Shown here one piece after another: positions 6,038 to 13,310 of a stretch of 24,802 nt of DNA. Under the pieces are notes generated by a model. That model was given only the letters and a program-made list of their open reading frames with translations, was not told where the DNA came from and made no database searches. The translations under genes and the position numbers were made by a program. The stretch's first letter is position 1. Each line of letters opens with the position of its first letter. Source of the stretch: a virus; IMG/VR virus record IMGVR_UViG_3300032242_000327, positions 1 to 24,802 of that record. One strand, 5' to 3'.

Positions 6038-7229
6038 GTCACTATCAATACTAACAAATAAAATAGATCAAATATCAAATGTAGTATTTGAAGCTAAAGG
6101 TCACATGGATCACCCAGAGGACCTAGTGTTACTTGACGGGGGACAGGGTGCGGAACGTGCAATACAAGCTACAGTTGATACTGCACTAAATCCACAAAAG
6201 ATTACTATCAAATGGGACGGATACCCTGCACTGATTTTTGGTCGTGGACCTAATGGTAAGTTCAGCATCATGGATAAGCATATGTTCAACAAAGGTGATG
6301 GCTCTGGACGTAATGTATACAGCCCTGAACAGTTCATGCAATACGATCAGGCACGTGGGGTAGACCGTAGCAACTTACATGCATTAATTAATGAAATATG
6401 GCCTGGTTTAGAAAAAGCAGATAGAAGCAAAGGTTATTACTGGGGAGACTTACTATTCAGTAAGCCACTACAAGTTAGTAAAGACGGACTATACAGATTT
6501 AAAGCTAATCCAAACGGTATAACATATACAGTAGACCCTAACAGTGAAACTGGTAAAGAATTAACAGGTAAACAAGCAGGTATTGTAGTTCATCAGTTTA
6601 TTCCTGCAACAGCAATGACTACTGACGAAGCTACACCATTAGACGGTAGCATAGGAACATTAAAGAATAACAGCAATGTTGCTATTGTTCCTGCTAAAAT
6701 GCCTATCACCCCTAAGGTAAAGATAGACAAAGGTCTACTAAATCAAGCTAAGAAAAGCGCACAAACATACGGTGCTAAAGTATCTGAGTACTTTAACAAT
6801 GCTCCCCAAGCTAAAAACGCATTTACTATGTTATTTACAACATATATCAACAAAAGAATTGTTGCTGGCAACTTAAATGATTTGACTGATGGATTCTTAG
6901 ACTTTGTTGCAGGACGTAACATGTCTGAACCTATGAAGAAGAAACTAATGGGTTATAATACACTTGATCCTAAAACACAAAAACAAGTACATGTTCCTGG
7001 CTATATAGATGGAAATATTCCTACACTACAAGCTGTGTTTCAGTTATGGATTGACATATACAATCTAAAAATGAATGTAGTTGAACAGTTAAACAATGCG
7101 GCAAAATCCAGCCCTGTACAAGGTTATTTAGATGATGGTACTAACACACAAGAGGGTTTTGTTAGTCACGGCCTTAAATATGTAGATAGAATGGGCTTCA
7201 GTCGCCAGAATTTGGCTGGAAGAACCTAA
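6024..7229 (+). CDS. Ligase-like nucleotidyltransferase of unknown role (DUF6267-like)
   Basis: A 401-residue protein with the motif order of covalent nucleotidyltransferases (DNA/RNA ligases, capping enzymes). Motif I is IKWDGYPALIFG, with K63 in KxDG. A motif III-like strand is GYYWGDLLF (137-145), and a motif IV-like strand is GIVVHQF (186-192). The C-terminal half (about 235-400) is helical and lacks an obvious OB fold. I recall this family as conserved in T4-like marine phages and annotated only as a domain of unknown function. The reaction (ligation, nucleotide transfer, or none) is not shown. It is expressed in the late block after the 84-residue gene, so a role in packaging, late DNA repair or the virion is possible. 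The ATG at 6024 overlaps the upstream gene. Confidence 0.65.
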   Translation: MNLAESLSILTNKIDQISNVVFEAKGHMDHPEDLVLLDGGQGAERAIQATVDTALNPQKITIKWDGYPALIFGRGPNGKFSIMDKHMFNKGDGSGRNVYSPEQFMQYDQARGVDRSNLHALINEIWPGLEKADRSKGYYWGDLLFSKPLQVSKDGLYRFKANPNGITYTVDPNSETGKELTGKQAGIVVHQFIPATAMTTDEATPLDGSIGTLKNNSNVAIVPAKMPITPKVKIDKGLLNQAKKSAQTYGAKVSEYFNNAPQAKNAFTMLFTTYINKRIVAGNLNDLTDGFLDFVAGRNMSEPMKKKLMGYNTLDPKTQKQVHVPGYIDGNIPTLQAVFQLWIDIYNLKMNVVEQLNNAAKSSPVQGYLDDGTNTQEGFVSHGLKYVDRMGFSRQNLAGRT

Positions 7230-7256
7230 CCAAAACCGACTTTTTTTGTTGCCAGG

Positions 7257-7264
7257 CATAAATA
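7257..7264 (+). promoter_or_regulatory. T4-type late promoter octamer
   Basis: CATAAATA, 45 bp before the ATG at 7310. The predicted transcript starts near 7270, immediately before a stem-loop at 7271-7287. Confidence 0.75.
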
Positions 7265-7270
7265 AATGTA

Positions 7271-7287
7271 TGAATCTATATGATTCA
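7271..7287 (+). promoter_or_regulatory. 5' stem-loop in the leader of an abundant late mRNA
   Basis: TGAATC (7271-7276) and GATTCA (7282-7287) form a 6-bp stem with a 5-nt loop at the very 5' end of the predicted transcript. The free ribosome site AAAGGAAAA follows. Such 5' hairpins are known to protect bacterial mRNAs from decay; that role here is inferred. Confidence 0.5.
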
Positions 7288-7309
7288 AACATTTTAAAGG
7301 AAAATTATC

Positions 7310-7732
7310 ATGGCAGGCTTTACAAGAACACACGGCGATTCACAACCAGTATTCGCAATGGACACGTTGAACGGTCCAATCGCTTCAACAACAAACGCAA
7401 ACGGTACAACTACAAACTTCATCGGTCCAGGTATGGACTTCTTCGGTTTCGACTTGGGCGCAGCTCCTACAACACAATTGGGTGTTAGCGGTGCTATTTC
7501 AGCAGTTCTACAGTCAATCGAGCAATTAGCTACAGTAATGATTTATTCTGTATCAGCTACAACTAACGTAACTAACATGTCTGTTGCTGTATATCCACTA
7601 GGTGCATATGCTGCTGCTGACTTACAAACACAAATTCGTGCTTTGGGTACAGTTAACGGTTATGACCTATCTGGTGCTACAGTTACTAACGTTGGTTTCC
7701 GTTTAGCTTCTACAGCTACAAGCGCAAGCTAA
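7310..7732 (+). CDS. Probably abundant small virion protein (140 aa)
   Basis: A 140-residue protein rich in Thr, Ala, Ser and Gly with almost no charged residues, typical of a phage structural beta protein. There is no signal peptide. It has its own late promoter, a 5' stem-loop, a strong AAAGGAAAA ribosome site and a strong terminator immediately downstream, making it a single-gene transcription unit. Its codon choice appears less AT-biased than that of its neighbours (many AAC, TTC and GGT codons). These signs suggest high expression, for example a capsid decoration or tail protein. I do not recognise a named family; it is not evidently gp19 or Soc. Confidence 0.75.
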   Translation: MAGFTRTHGDSQPVFAMDTLNGPIASTTNANGTTTNFIGPGMDFFGFDLGAAPTTQLGVSGAISAVLQSIEQLATVMIYSVSATTNVTNMSVAVYPLGAYAAADLQTQIRALGTVNGYDLSGATVTNVGFRLASTATSAS

Positions 7733-7752
7733 TCAGAAGTTTAACTTCAAAG

Positions 7753-7782
7753 AAATCCGAGATTTATTCTCGGATTTTTTTT
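7753..7782 (+). terminator. Intrinsic terminator after the 140-aa virion gene
   Basis: AAATCCGAGA (7753-7762) pairs perfectly with TCTCGGATTT (7768-7777) around a 5-nt loop, followed by further T residues to 7782. It lies 21 nt after the stop codon. Confidence 0.9.
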
Positions 7783-7785
7783 GCC

Positions 7786-7793
7786 TCTAAATA
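7786..7793 (+). promoter_or_regulatory. Late promoter-like octamer, predicted leaderless
   Basis: TCTAAATA lies just after the terminator and exactly 5 nt before the ATG at 7799. With T4 late spacing the transcript would start at the A of that ATG. The same 5-nt spacing is seen for gp14 and the Nudix gene. Confidence 0.55.
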
Positions 7794-7798
7794 TAGAT

Positions 7799-8251
7799 AT
7801 GAGTTACAAAATAAGTTGCTATACGCTATTTGATATCACACAGACAGGTGTTATCAATCGCGGCAAACCGGGCATCGATGAAGACATGGAAGCTTGGTTG
7901 TTTAAAAGAAACACACAATGCAACTTTGACACGATACTACAAGTAGTATCATTACGTAGTCAACCAGAAGATATTAGTAAACCAAAAGTTAAAGAAATAA
8001 ACTTGTCAGAATTTCAGAATTTTGGGTTCTTATTAGAGAATGATGAAAAGGTTAATTCTTGGTCATTCAGTTTTACAATACAGCATCCAAGTGTTTTTAA
8101 TGATGGTATCAGTGATTTAGGTTCATTGTACAATGACTGTGACCAAGTACCTATGATTAAAACTAACACTATTTGGAACAAAATTCCTGCATTCCTAGAC
8201 TCAAGTGATGAGTTAAGGAATATCTATTTTAAGGTTGAGAACGATGATTGA
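7799..8251 (+). CDS. Conserved hypothetical late protein (150 aa)
   Basis: The ATG at 7799 is chosen because the upstream open frame runs through the late promoter. The 150-residue product begins YKISCYTLFDITQTGVINRG and includes a Trp/Phe-rich stretch (WLFKRNTQCNFDTI). I recall this pattern from hypothetical proteins of T4-like phages, without a known function. No catalytic motif, membrane segment or signal peptide is visible. It overlaps the next gene by 8 nt (ATG at 8244), so the two are probably co-translated. Its mRNA is predicted to be leaderless. Confidence 0.7.
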   Translation: MSYKISCYTLFDITQTGVINRGKPGIDEDMEAWLFKRNTQCNFDTILQVVSLRSQPEDISKPKVKEINLSEFQNFGFLLENDEKVNSWSFSFTIQHPSVFNDGISDLGSLYNDCDQVPMIKTNTIWNKIPAFLDSSDELRNIYFKVENDD

Positions 8252-8717
8252 TATTGAAAAGAAGATAAAGAAAGTAATATCTAAACAAGAATTAGATAAG
8301 TTACAAGACATTGCTATGTTTCGTAACAATCAAGGAGTCTATGAAGTTTTTAACAGCTACTTTATTGATAAAAAGCCAGAAGGTGCAATTGTAAAACTAC
8401 ATAACGGTGACACAATAAACTCTTTCTATAACTTAAAAAATGCTGTGTGTTGGTGCATTTTTGATAAAAAAGGTAGATATTCAACTGCTAACAGGATCAT
8501 TGAACTAGACTTGAAATTGTCTGCTGTTGAAGTAAGCATGACTATGCATCAAAAGCTTTTTAAGAAGACAAAAGACACTGATACAAAACTAATTTATTTG
8601 GCAAAATTAAATGAAGACAAGCATAAAAAACGTCAAATGACTGATGAATTAAATGGATATCTTGAGCAATCAGACAGTTGGCAGCAGAAAAGCTATAAAC
8701 TAAAAACCGCACAATAA
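8244..8717 (+). CDS. Conserved hypothetical late protein (157 aa)
   Basis: A 157-residue, lysine-rich, mainly helical protein. The start is the ATG at 8244, which overlaps the upstream stop; a TTG at 8235 is also in frame but less likely. Residues about 30-80 look beta-rich (GVYEVFNSYFI, CWCIFDKKGRY). Residues 85-157 look like two long helices (ELDLKLSAVEVSMTMHQKL, then KLNEDKHKKRQMTDELNGYL). I recall similar hypothetical proteins next to the preceding family in T4-like genomes but know no function. Confidence 0.68.
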   Translation: MIDIEKKIKKVISKQELDKLQDIAMFRNNQGVYEVFNSYFIDKKPEGAIVKLHNGDTINSFYNLKNAVCWCIFDKKGRYSTANRIIELDLKLSAVEVSMTMHQKLFKKTKDTDTKLIYLAKLNEDKHKKRQMTDELNGYLEQSDSWQQKSYKLKTAQ

Positions 8718-8719
8718 AG

Positions 8720-8753
8720 CCAAAAGTGATAAATAATATATATTAGTCTTTGG
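8720..8753 (+). promoter_or_regulatory. Imperfect inverted repeat around a late promoter
   Basis: CCAAAAG (8720-8726) and CTTTGG (8748-8753) can form 6 pairs with one bulged A. The loop contains GATAAATA (8728-8735), and the right arm abuts the ribosome site GGGA (8752-8755) of the gene at 8765. It is weaker than the other examples and could be chance. Confidence 0.35.
8728..8735 (+). promoter_or_regulatory. T4-type late promoter octamer
   Basis: GATAAATA lies 29 bp before the ATG at 8765. The predicted start is near 8741. Confidence 0.75.
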
Positions 8754-8764
8754 GACCCACAACT

Positions 8765-9490
8765 ATGAAATTAACAGATTTTGATAACAAACCAGTAGCA
8801 AGCGCACAACGTGCCTTGAAAGAACATTATGGTACATCTATCGATGTTAGCAGAATGTCTTATGCACAAGTACGTACTATGCTTACTAAAGTACGTGGCT
8901 TAATGAGTGAGTCTAAGCAATCAGCTAGCTTCAGCGAAAGTCATGGTAATGCTTCATACATGAAACTAGTATTCATGGAACAAGCACTAAGCAAGCAGTT
9001 TGCACAACTAAGTGCAAATCGTCCTCGTATCGTTACAGAGAACGAAGAAGTTGAAAAGTCACAAGTTGTTTTGGCAGCTCAAGACCTAGTAGATTCACTA
9101 CGTAAGATGATTGAAGAAGTATCCGACATGTTAGTCAAAGAACTACCAGCATTGTCAGATAGCATTCAATCTGAGATGGGCGTTAATGAAGCAGACCAAT
9201 TTACTAGTCAAGCAACAGAAGCATTAACTTCATTACAAGCTACACTAACTCAAAGTGAAGCTACTATGAAGTCAGCATTGAACAGTATCACTGGTCAAGG
9301 TGGTACAGCCGCATTTGGTACAGATGACGGTATGGGTGGTGATGACATGGGCATGGATGACGGTATGGGAATGGACGCTGATATTAATGCAGAAGAACCA
9401 TTGCCAGGTGGCGGTGAAGAAGACTTCAGTGCTGATATCGAAGAACCAGAACAAGAGCCAGTCGGTGGCGTAGGCCGCGCAAAAAGATAA
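8765..9490 (+). CDS. Prohead core / scaffold candidate with acidic tail (241 aa)
   Basis: The ATG at 8765 is used; a TTG at 8750 lies within the ribosome-site region. The product has a helical body, with one segment reading VLAAQDLVDSLRKMIEEVSD followed by a Gln/Ser/Thr-rich helix (FTSQATEALTSLQATL). Then comes a very acidic, Gly/Met-rich tail (residues about 185-235, repeats of DDGMG/MGMDD). Helical bodies with long acidic tails are typical of phage scaffolding and prohead-core proteins. The helical motif resembles prohead-core (gp68-type) proteins that I recall from T4-like cyanophages. Late promoter and position fit. The ending GRAKR may mark a processing or binding site, which is speculation. 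Confidence 0.5.
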   Translation: MKLTDFDNKPVASAQRALKEHYGTSIDVSRMSYAQVRTMLTKVRGLMSESKQSASFSESHGNASYMKLVFMEQALSKQFAQLSANRPRIVTENEEVEKSQVVLAAQDLVDSLRKMIEEVSDMLVKELPALSDSIQSEMGVNEADQFTSQATEALTSLQATLTQSEATMKSALNSITGQGGTAAFGTDDGMGGDDMGMDDGMGMDADINAEEPLPGGGEEDFSADIEEPEQEPVGGVGRAKR

Positions 9491-9491
9491 T

Positions 9492-9812
9492 ATGAGACTG
9501 TTCGAGTTTAGCACCAGTCCTCTATTGGTAAGTCTGGTAGCTAGTACCAGCCAACTGAAAAGTGATATTGATGCTGGACAAGAAAAATCTGACTGGACAG
9601 TTCCAGAACTCTTGCAATACTACAGAGATAATGATATCATCATTGACAAGTCTGATTTGTATAACATGATTAAAAACCCTCCATTAAACAAATACATTAG
9701 CAACATTCAAGGTGACAATGTAGTGTTTAAGGGACAAGAGCAAGGTAGTGAACCTGGCGCTGATGAAAGTTCTAAGATTGTAAATCAAATGGCTCACAAA
9801 GCAATGAAATGA
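9492..9812 (+). CDS. Small hypothetical late protein (106 aa)
   Basis: It starts one base after the previous stop, so it is co-transcribed with the prohead-core candidate. The product has 106 residues and opens with MRLFEF. It then has a DWTVPELLQYYRDNDIIIDK stretch and a segment DLYNMIKNPPLNKYISNIQG that looks like a small winged or helical domain. The C-terminus is charged and disordered. I do not recognise a family. Its stop overlaps the IscA-like start (ATGA). Confidence 0.65.
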   Translation: MRLFEFSTSPLLVSLVASTSQLKSDIDAGQEKSDWTVPELLQYYRDNDIIIDKSDLYNMIKNPPLNKYISNIQGDNVVFKGQEQGSEPGADESSKIVNQMAHKAMK

Positions 9813-10129
9813 TATCATTAACTGAAAAAGCATCTAACAAAGTAAAACAAACGCTAGCTAAACGAGGCAAAGGCCTGGGAATTCGTATTGGTGTAAAAAC
9901 TACGGGTTGCTCAGGCTTAGCCTATGTGTTAGAGTATGTTGACACTCCAAGAGATGAAGACATTAAAGTAGAATGTAATGGATGCTCATTGTATGTTGAT
10001 CCAAAAAGTTGTGCCTATCTTCAAGGCATGACTGTAGACTTTGTACGCAACGGATTGAATGAAGGATTTGAATTCAGTAATCCAAATGAACGTGACCGTT
10101 GTGGTTGCGGAGAAAGCTTTAGAGTCTAA
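9809..10129 (+). CDS. iscA: IscA/HesB-type iron-sulphur cluster carrier
   Basis: A 106-residue A-type carrier. The three ligand cysteines are at the expected places: C34 in TTGCSGLAY, and C98 and C100 in RCGCGESF, matching E. coli IscA C35, C99 and C101. The conserved LTEKA start and the ECNGCSLYVDPKS strand also fit. Such proteins bind and pass on Fe-S clusters. The gene overlaps the upstream stop by ATGA, and its own stop TAA shares a base with the nuclease ATG (10129). In phages this is an auxiliary host-type gene. A likely client is the adjacent PD-(D/E)XK nuclease, since several Cas4-like nucleases carry clusters, but too few cysteines are visible there to assert it. Confidence 0.93.
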   Translation: MISLTEKASNKVKQTLAKRGKGLGIRIGVKTTGCSGLAYVLEYVDTPRDEDIKVECNGCSLYVDPKSCAYLQGMTVDFVRNGLNEGFEFSNPNERDRCGCGESFRV

Positions 10130-10812
10130 TGATAACAGAAAAATTTACATACGCCCCATTATACAGAGAAACAATCAACGGATCAAGAAAGTACGCTACA
10201 CCAGATGGTGAGAAGCTTCCTAGTGTCACCACAATACTAGATTTCACCAAGAGTGAAGAATCTAAGCTAGCATTACAAAACTGGCGCAAGCGAGTCGGTG
10301 CTCAAAAAGCACAAGAGATTACTACTGAGGCTGCTGGTCGTGGAACTCGTATGCACAAGTGGATTGAAGACTACATAAAGTCAGGTGTACTAGGAGAGCC
10401 CGGAAGCAATCCTTATAGCATCCAGAGCCATAAAATGGCCCAGAACATTATCTATCAAGGTCTTAGTAAATGTAATGAATACTGGGGCACAGAAGTTCCA
10501 CTATACTTTCCAAAAATATATGCAGGAACAACGGACTTAGTAGGTATACATGATGGGGATGAAGCTATCATGGATCATAAGCAAACTAACAAGCCCAAAA
10601 AGCGTGAATGGATTGAAGATTACTTTGTTCAGTTAGCAGCCTATGCTAACGCACATAATGAAGTACACGGGACAAAAATACGTAAGGGTGTCATTTTTAT
10701 GTGTTCTGCTGACAATCTCTATCAGGAATTCATCTTAGAAGGCAGTGAATTTGACAAGTACACTGATGCTTGGTTCAAACGAGTTGAACAATATTATACT
10801 CAGTTCCTATAA
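10129..10812 (+). CDS. PD-(D/E)XK exonuclease, Cas4/RecB-like
   Basis: A 227-residue nuclease of the RecB/Cas4 superfamily. RGTRMHKWIEDYI (71-83) carries the motif I histidine H76. YAGTTDLVGI (131-140) carries the catalytic D136. AIMDHKQT (146-153) supplies the (D/E)xK pair D149 and K151, and YFVQLAAYA (165-173) is the motif IV Q-x3-Y. The CxxC-type cluster residues of Cas4 are not seen. Phage members act in recombination, repair or host DNA breakdown. It is co-translated with the IscA-like gene. The start ATG shares an A with the upstream stop. Confidence 0.85.
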   Translation: MITEKFTYAPLYRETINGSRKYATPDGEKLPSVTTILDFTKSEESKLALQNWRKRVGAQKAQEITTEAAGRGTRMHKWIEDYIKSGVLGEPGSNPYSIQSHKMAQNIIYQGLSKCNEYWGTEVPLYFPKIYAGTTDLVGIHDGDEAIMDHKQTNKPKKREWIEDYFVQLAAYANAHNEVHGTKIRKGVIFMCSADNLYQEFILEGSEFDKYTDAWFKRVEQYYTQFL

Positions 10813-10820
10813 CAAAAATT

Positions 10821-10828
10821 GATAAATA
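10821..10828 (+). promoter_or_regulatory. T4-type late promoter octamer
   Basis: GATAAATA lies 28 bp before the fibre gene ATG at 10856; the predicted start is near 10834. An inverted repeat GTGTAA (10830-10835) / TTACAC (10848-10853) spans the start point. Most of its left arm would be missing from RNA begun here, while read-through RNA could fold and shield the region just before the ATG. Confidence 0.75.
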
Positions 10829-10855
10829 AGTGTAAATCTGTAAAGAATTACACCT

Positions 10856-13297
10856 ATGGCAATTATACAAATCTCGAAAATTCAGCAACGATCAGGTAAT
10901 CTGGTCGATTTGCCACAACTAGACGAAGCACAATTTGGCTGGGCAACTGATGCCAAGCGATTGTTCATCGGTAAAACTACCCCTAATGAAAATATTGAAG
11001 TATTAACTTCTTATTCCAACATCAGCTTTAGTCAAATTGATGGTTCAGGTGGGAGTAATATAAACATCACTGCAAACGCACTACAGAACGGACAATTATT
11101 AACGTATGTTGCAACCACACATACTTGGGAAAACTATACAGGCAATTCTTCTCAAATAGGTAATTCTAAATTACAATTGGGTAATGTTGCTAATATAAAA
11201 ATGTCAGGTGGGTCAACTGGTTTTGTGTTACAAACAGACGGTCTAGGTAATTTATCTTGGACACCAAAGACAACTATCGTGGCAAATATTGTAGCACTAT
11301 CAAATGCTACACCTGTCGTGATGACAGTTGCAAATGTAACACCTTATACTAACGGATCACAGGTTACTATTTCAGGTGCAAATGGTGTATCAAATGCAAA
11401 TATTAATAGTCATAATTTTTATATTAAACTAGCTAGTAACTTCCCATCATCAGGCAATGTAGAGTTATACGCCAATGCAGACTTTACAGGACCTTTGAAT
11501 GGTACTGGACTAACATATACTAACAGCCCTAATGCCTTAGCTATTACTACAGTAGGTGGAACATCTACACTGGTTGCAGCCGGTGCTAACACATCAATTC
11601 AATTTAACAACAGTGGAACATTACAGGGTTCTCCTTACTTTACTATTTTAAATGGTAATGGTTTATTAACTCACACTGGACCTTACTTTGCTGTAGGAAA
11701 TGTATATGCTAATAGTGGTGCGGTTGTAGCAAGTCAATTGACTGGTTCATTGATGACTAATGCTCAACCTAACGTTACAAGTGTAGGAACATTGACAAGC
11801 GTATCTGTATCAGGTAACGCCAATGTAGGTAACTTAAACACAGCAGGTACTGTAACTGCTTCTATAGTTGCAGCTAATAACAACGGTAACGGTACTAACT
11901 TTAAAGTAGGTGATGATGCCTGGATAGGTGATATTAACGTAAATAACACAATGGTTGTCAAGGGACAACAAGATGCTACCAAAGGTTACATTATTTTTGG
12001 CAACGGTGATACTACATCACAATTGGGACGAAGTGGTACAGGACCATTAACTTATCTAGGAGCATTCAGTGTTACTGGTAACGCTAACGTAGGTAACATA
12101 GGTGCAGCCGCAGGGGTGTTCACAACAGTAACCGGTTCATTAACAACAGCGGCACAACCTAATATTACAAGCACCGGTACATTAGCCTCTCTATCAGTAT
12201 CAGGTAATGCTAATATTGGTAATATAGGTACAGCTGGATTAATTACAGCTACCGGCAACATCTCAGGTGCAAATATTGTAGGTACTCATTATGGCGCGGC
12301 TACCGGTTTAACTTCTATTCCGGGTGCAAACGTAACAGGTGCTGTAGCGTATGCGACAACAGCAAACAGTGTTGCCGGAGCAAACGTAAGTGGGGCAGTA
12401 AGTTATGCAACGACTGCAAATGCAGTAGCAGGAGCCAATGTGTCAGGTGCTGTCAATCTTGCAACATATGCAACCACTGCCAATAGTGTAGCCGGAGGTA
12501 ATGTTTCTGGTGCAGTCGCATTTGCAACTACAGCCAATTCAGTTGCAGGAGCAAACGTTTCAGGTACTGTGGCTAATGCAACATATGCAACTAGTGCAGG
12601 CAGTGCATCTACAGCAGGCACAGTGACAACTGCTGCTCAACCTAATATAACAAGCACCGGCACATTAGCATCACTAACAGTTTCTTCTAACGTTGCAACT
12701 GGTGGTATTAAAACAGACAACTATTATTATGCTAATGGTGTGTCTATTAGCTTTGCAGGATCATATAGTAATAGTAACGTTGCGGCATACTTACCAACAT
12801 TCACTGGTACTGTGGGCGCAGGCACTGCAACACATTATGGAACAACATTAACTACCGGAGCAAACACAACAGCAGGTACTATTACCGGTAACTGGTCATT
12901 AAGTGCAGGCTCTAAATTAAATTCAACATATGCTGACTTGGCAGAATATTACGAAGCTGACAGTGAATATGAACCAGGTACTGTGTTAGCGTTCGGTGGA
13001 GAAAAGGAAGTCACCATCGCTGAAGTTGGTACCACTAGAGTAGCAGGTGTAGTATCAACCAATCCGGCATATGCAATGAATGCAACCTGTACAGGTATTG
13101 CTGTAGCTATAGCACTACAAGGTCGTGTACCAACTAAGGTTAGAGGTACGATCCGCAAAGGTGACATGATGATTAGTGCAGGTAATGGGTATGCAAGACC
13201 CTCAATAGCACCTCAAATGGGCACAGTCATTGGCAAAGCATTAGAAAACTTTGAAGGTATCGAAGGCGTTATTGAAATCGCTATCGGAAGATTATAA
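10856..13297 (+). CDS. Large repetitive tail-fibre / virion surface protein (813 aa)
   Basis: Residues 1-50 resemble the short N-terminal domain seen in many phage fibres (IQISKIQQRSGN, then LDEAQFGWATDAKRLFIG). The central part is made of repeated beta modules. AQPNxTSxGTLxSLxVSxN occurs three times (from about 11762, 12152 and 12635), and a 17-21-residue unit like YATTANSVAGANVSGAV occurs five to six times (12322-12600). From about residue 690 a distinct C-terminal domain starts (YADLAEYYEADSEYEPGTV, ending GKALENFEGIEGVIEIAIG). I recall this module from the ends of many marine phage fibre-like proteins. It likely trimerises and contacts the host surface. Start ATG at 10856 follows a late promoter. 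Confidence 0.75.
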   Translation: MAIIQISKIQQRSGNLVDLPQLDEAQFGWATDAKRLFIGKTTPNENIEVLTSYSNISFSQIDGSGGSNINITANALQNGQLLTYVATTHTWENYTGNSSQIGNSKLQLGNVANIKMSGGSTGFVLQTDGLGNLSWTPKTTIVANIVALSNATPVVMTVANVTPYTNGSQVTISGANGVSNANINSHNFYIKLASNFPSSGNVELYANADFTGPLNGTGLTYTNSPNALAITTVGGTSTLVAAGANTSIQFNNSGTLQGSPYFTILNGNGLLTHTGPYFAVGNVYANSGAVVASQLTGSLMTNAQPNVTSVGTLTSVSVSGNANVGNLNTAGTVTASIVAANNNGNGTNFKVGDDAWIGDINVNNTMVVKGQQDATKGYIIFGNGDTTSQLGRSGTGPLTYLGAFSVTGNANVGNIGAAAGVFTTVTGSLTTAAQPNITSTGTLASLSVSGNANIGNIGTAGLITATGNISGANIVGTHYGAATGLTSIPGANVTGAVAYATTANSVAGANVSGAVSYATTANAVAGANVSGAVNLATYATTANSVAGGNVSGAVAFATTANSVAGANVSGTVANATYATSAGSASTAGTVTTAAQPNITSTGTLASLTVSSNVATGGIKTDNYYYANGVSISFAGSYSNSNVAAYLPTFTGTVGAGTATHYGTTLTTGANTTAGTITGNWSLSAGSKLNSTYADLAEYYEADSEYEPGTVLAFGGEKEVTIAEVGTTRVAGVVSTNPAYAMNATCTGIAVAIALQGRVPTKVRGTIRKGDMMISAGNGYARPSIAPQMGTVIGKALENFEGIEGVIEIAIGRL
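11762..12690 (+). repeat. Coding repeats AQPNxTSxGTLxSLxVS (three copies)
   Basis: Three diverged DNA copies begin at about 11762, 12152 and 12635. Each encodes AQPN, a Thr-Ser-x-Gly-Thr-Leu turn and an SLxVS strand; the first two continue with GNANxGN. The copies differ at many synonymous positions, so they are old or selected to diverge at DNA level. Confidence 0.7.
12322..12600 (+). repeat. Tandem coding repeats of the YATTANSVAGANVSGAV type
   Basis: Five to six tandem units of 51-63 nt encode variants of Gly-Ala-Asn-Val-Ser-Gly-Ala-Val followed by Tyr/Phe-Ala-Thr-Thr-Ala-Asn-Ser-Val-Ala. Unit length varies by insertion of LATYATTAN-type spacers. The units are a plausible site of length variation in the fibre. 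Confidence 0.75.
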
Positions 13298-13310
13298 TTA
13301 GGAAAACAAA

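Noticed and set aside
7246-7488. Plus-strand 80-codon frame overlapping the start of the 140-residue virion gene
   Set aside because: It crosses the late promoter and leader, is very basic with low-complexity Asn/Arg, and is out of frame with a clearly real gene.
12322-12600. CRISPR-like regular repeats
   Set aside because: The repeat period follows codons and encodes amino-acid repeats in an open frame; units are diverged and there are no spacers of constant length.
11764-12621. Several minus-strand frames opposite the fibre repeats
   Set aside because: Val/Ala/Leu/Pro-rich shadows of repetitive GTN/GCN codons, not genes.
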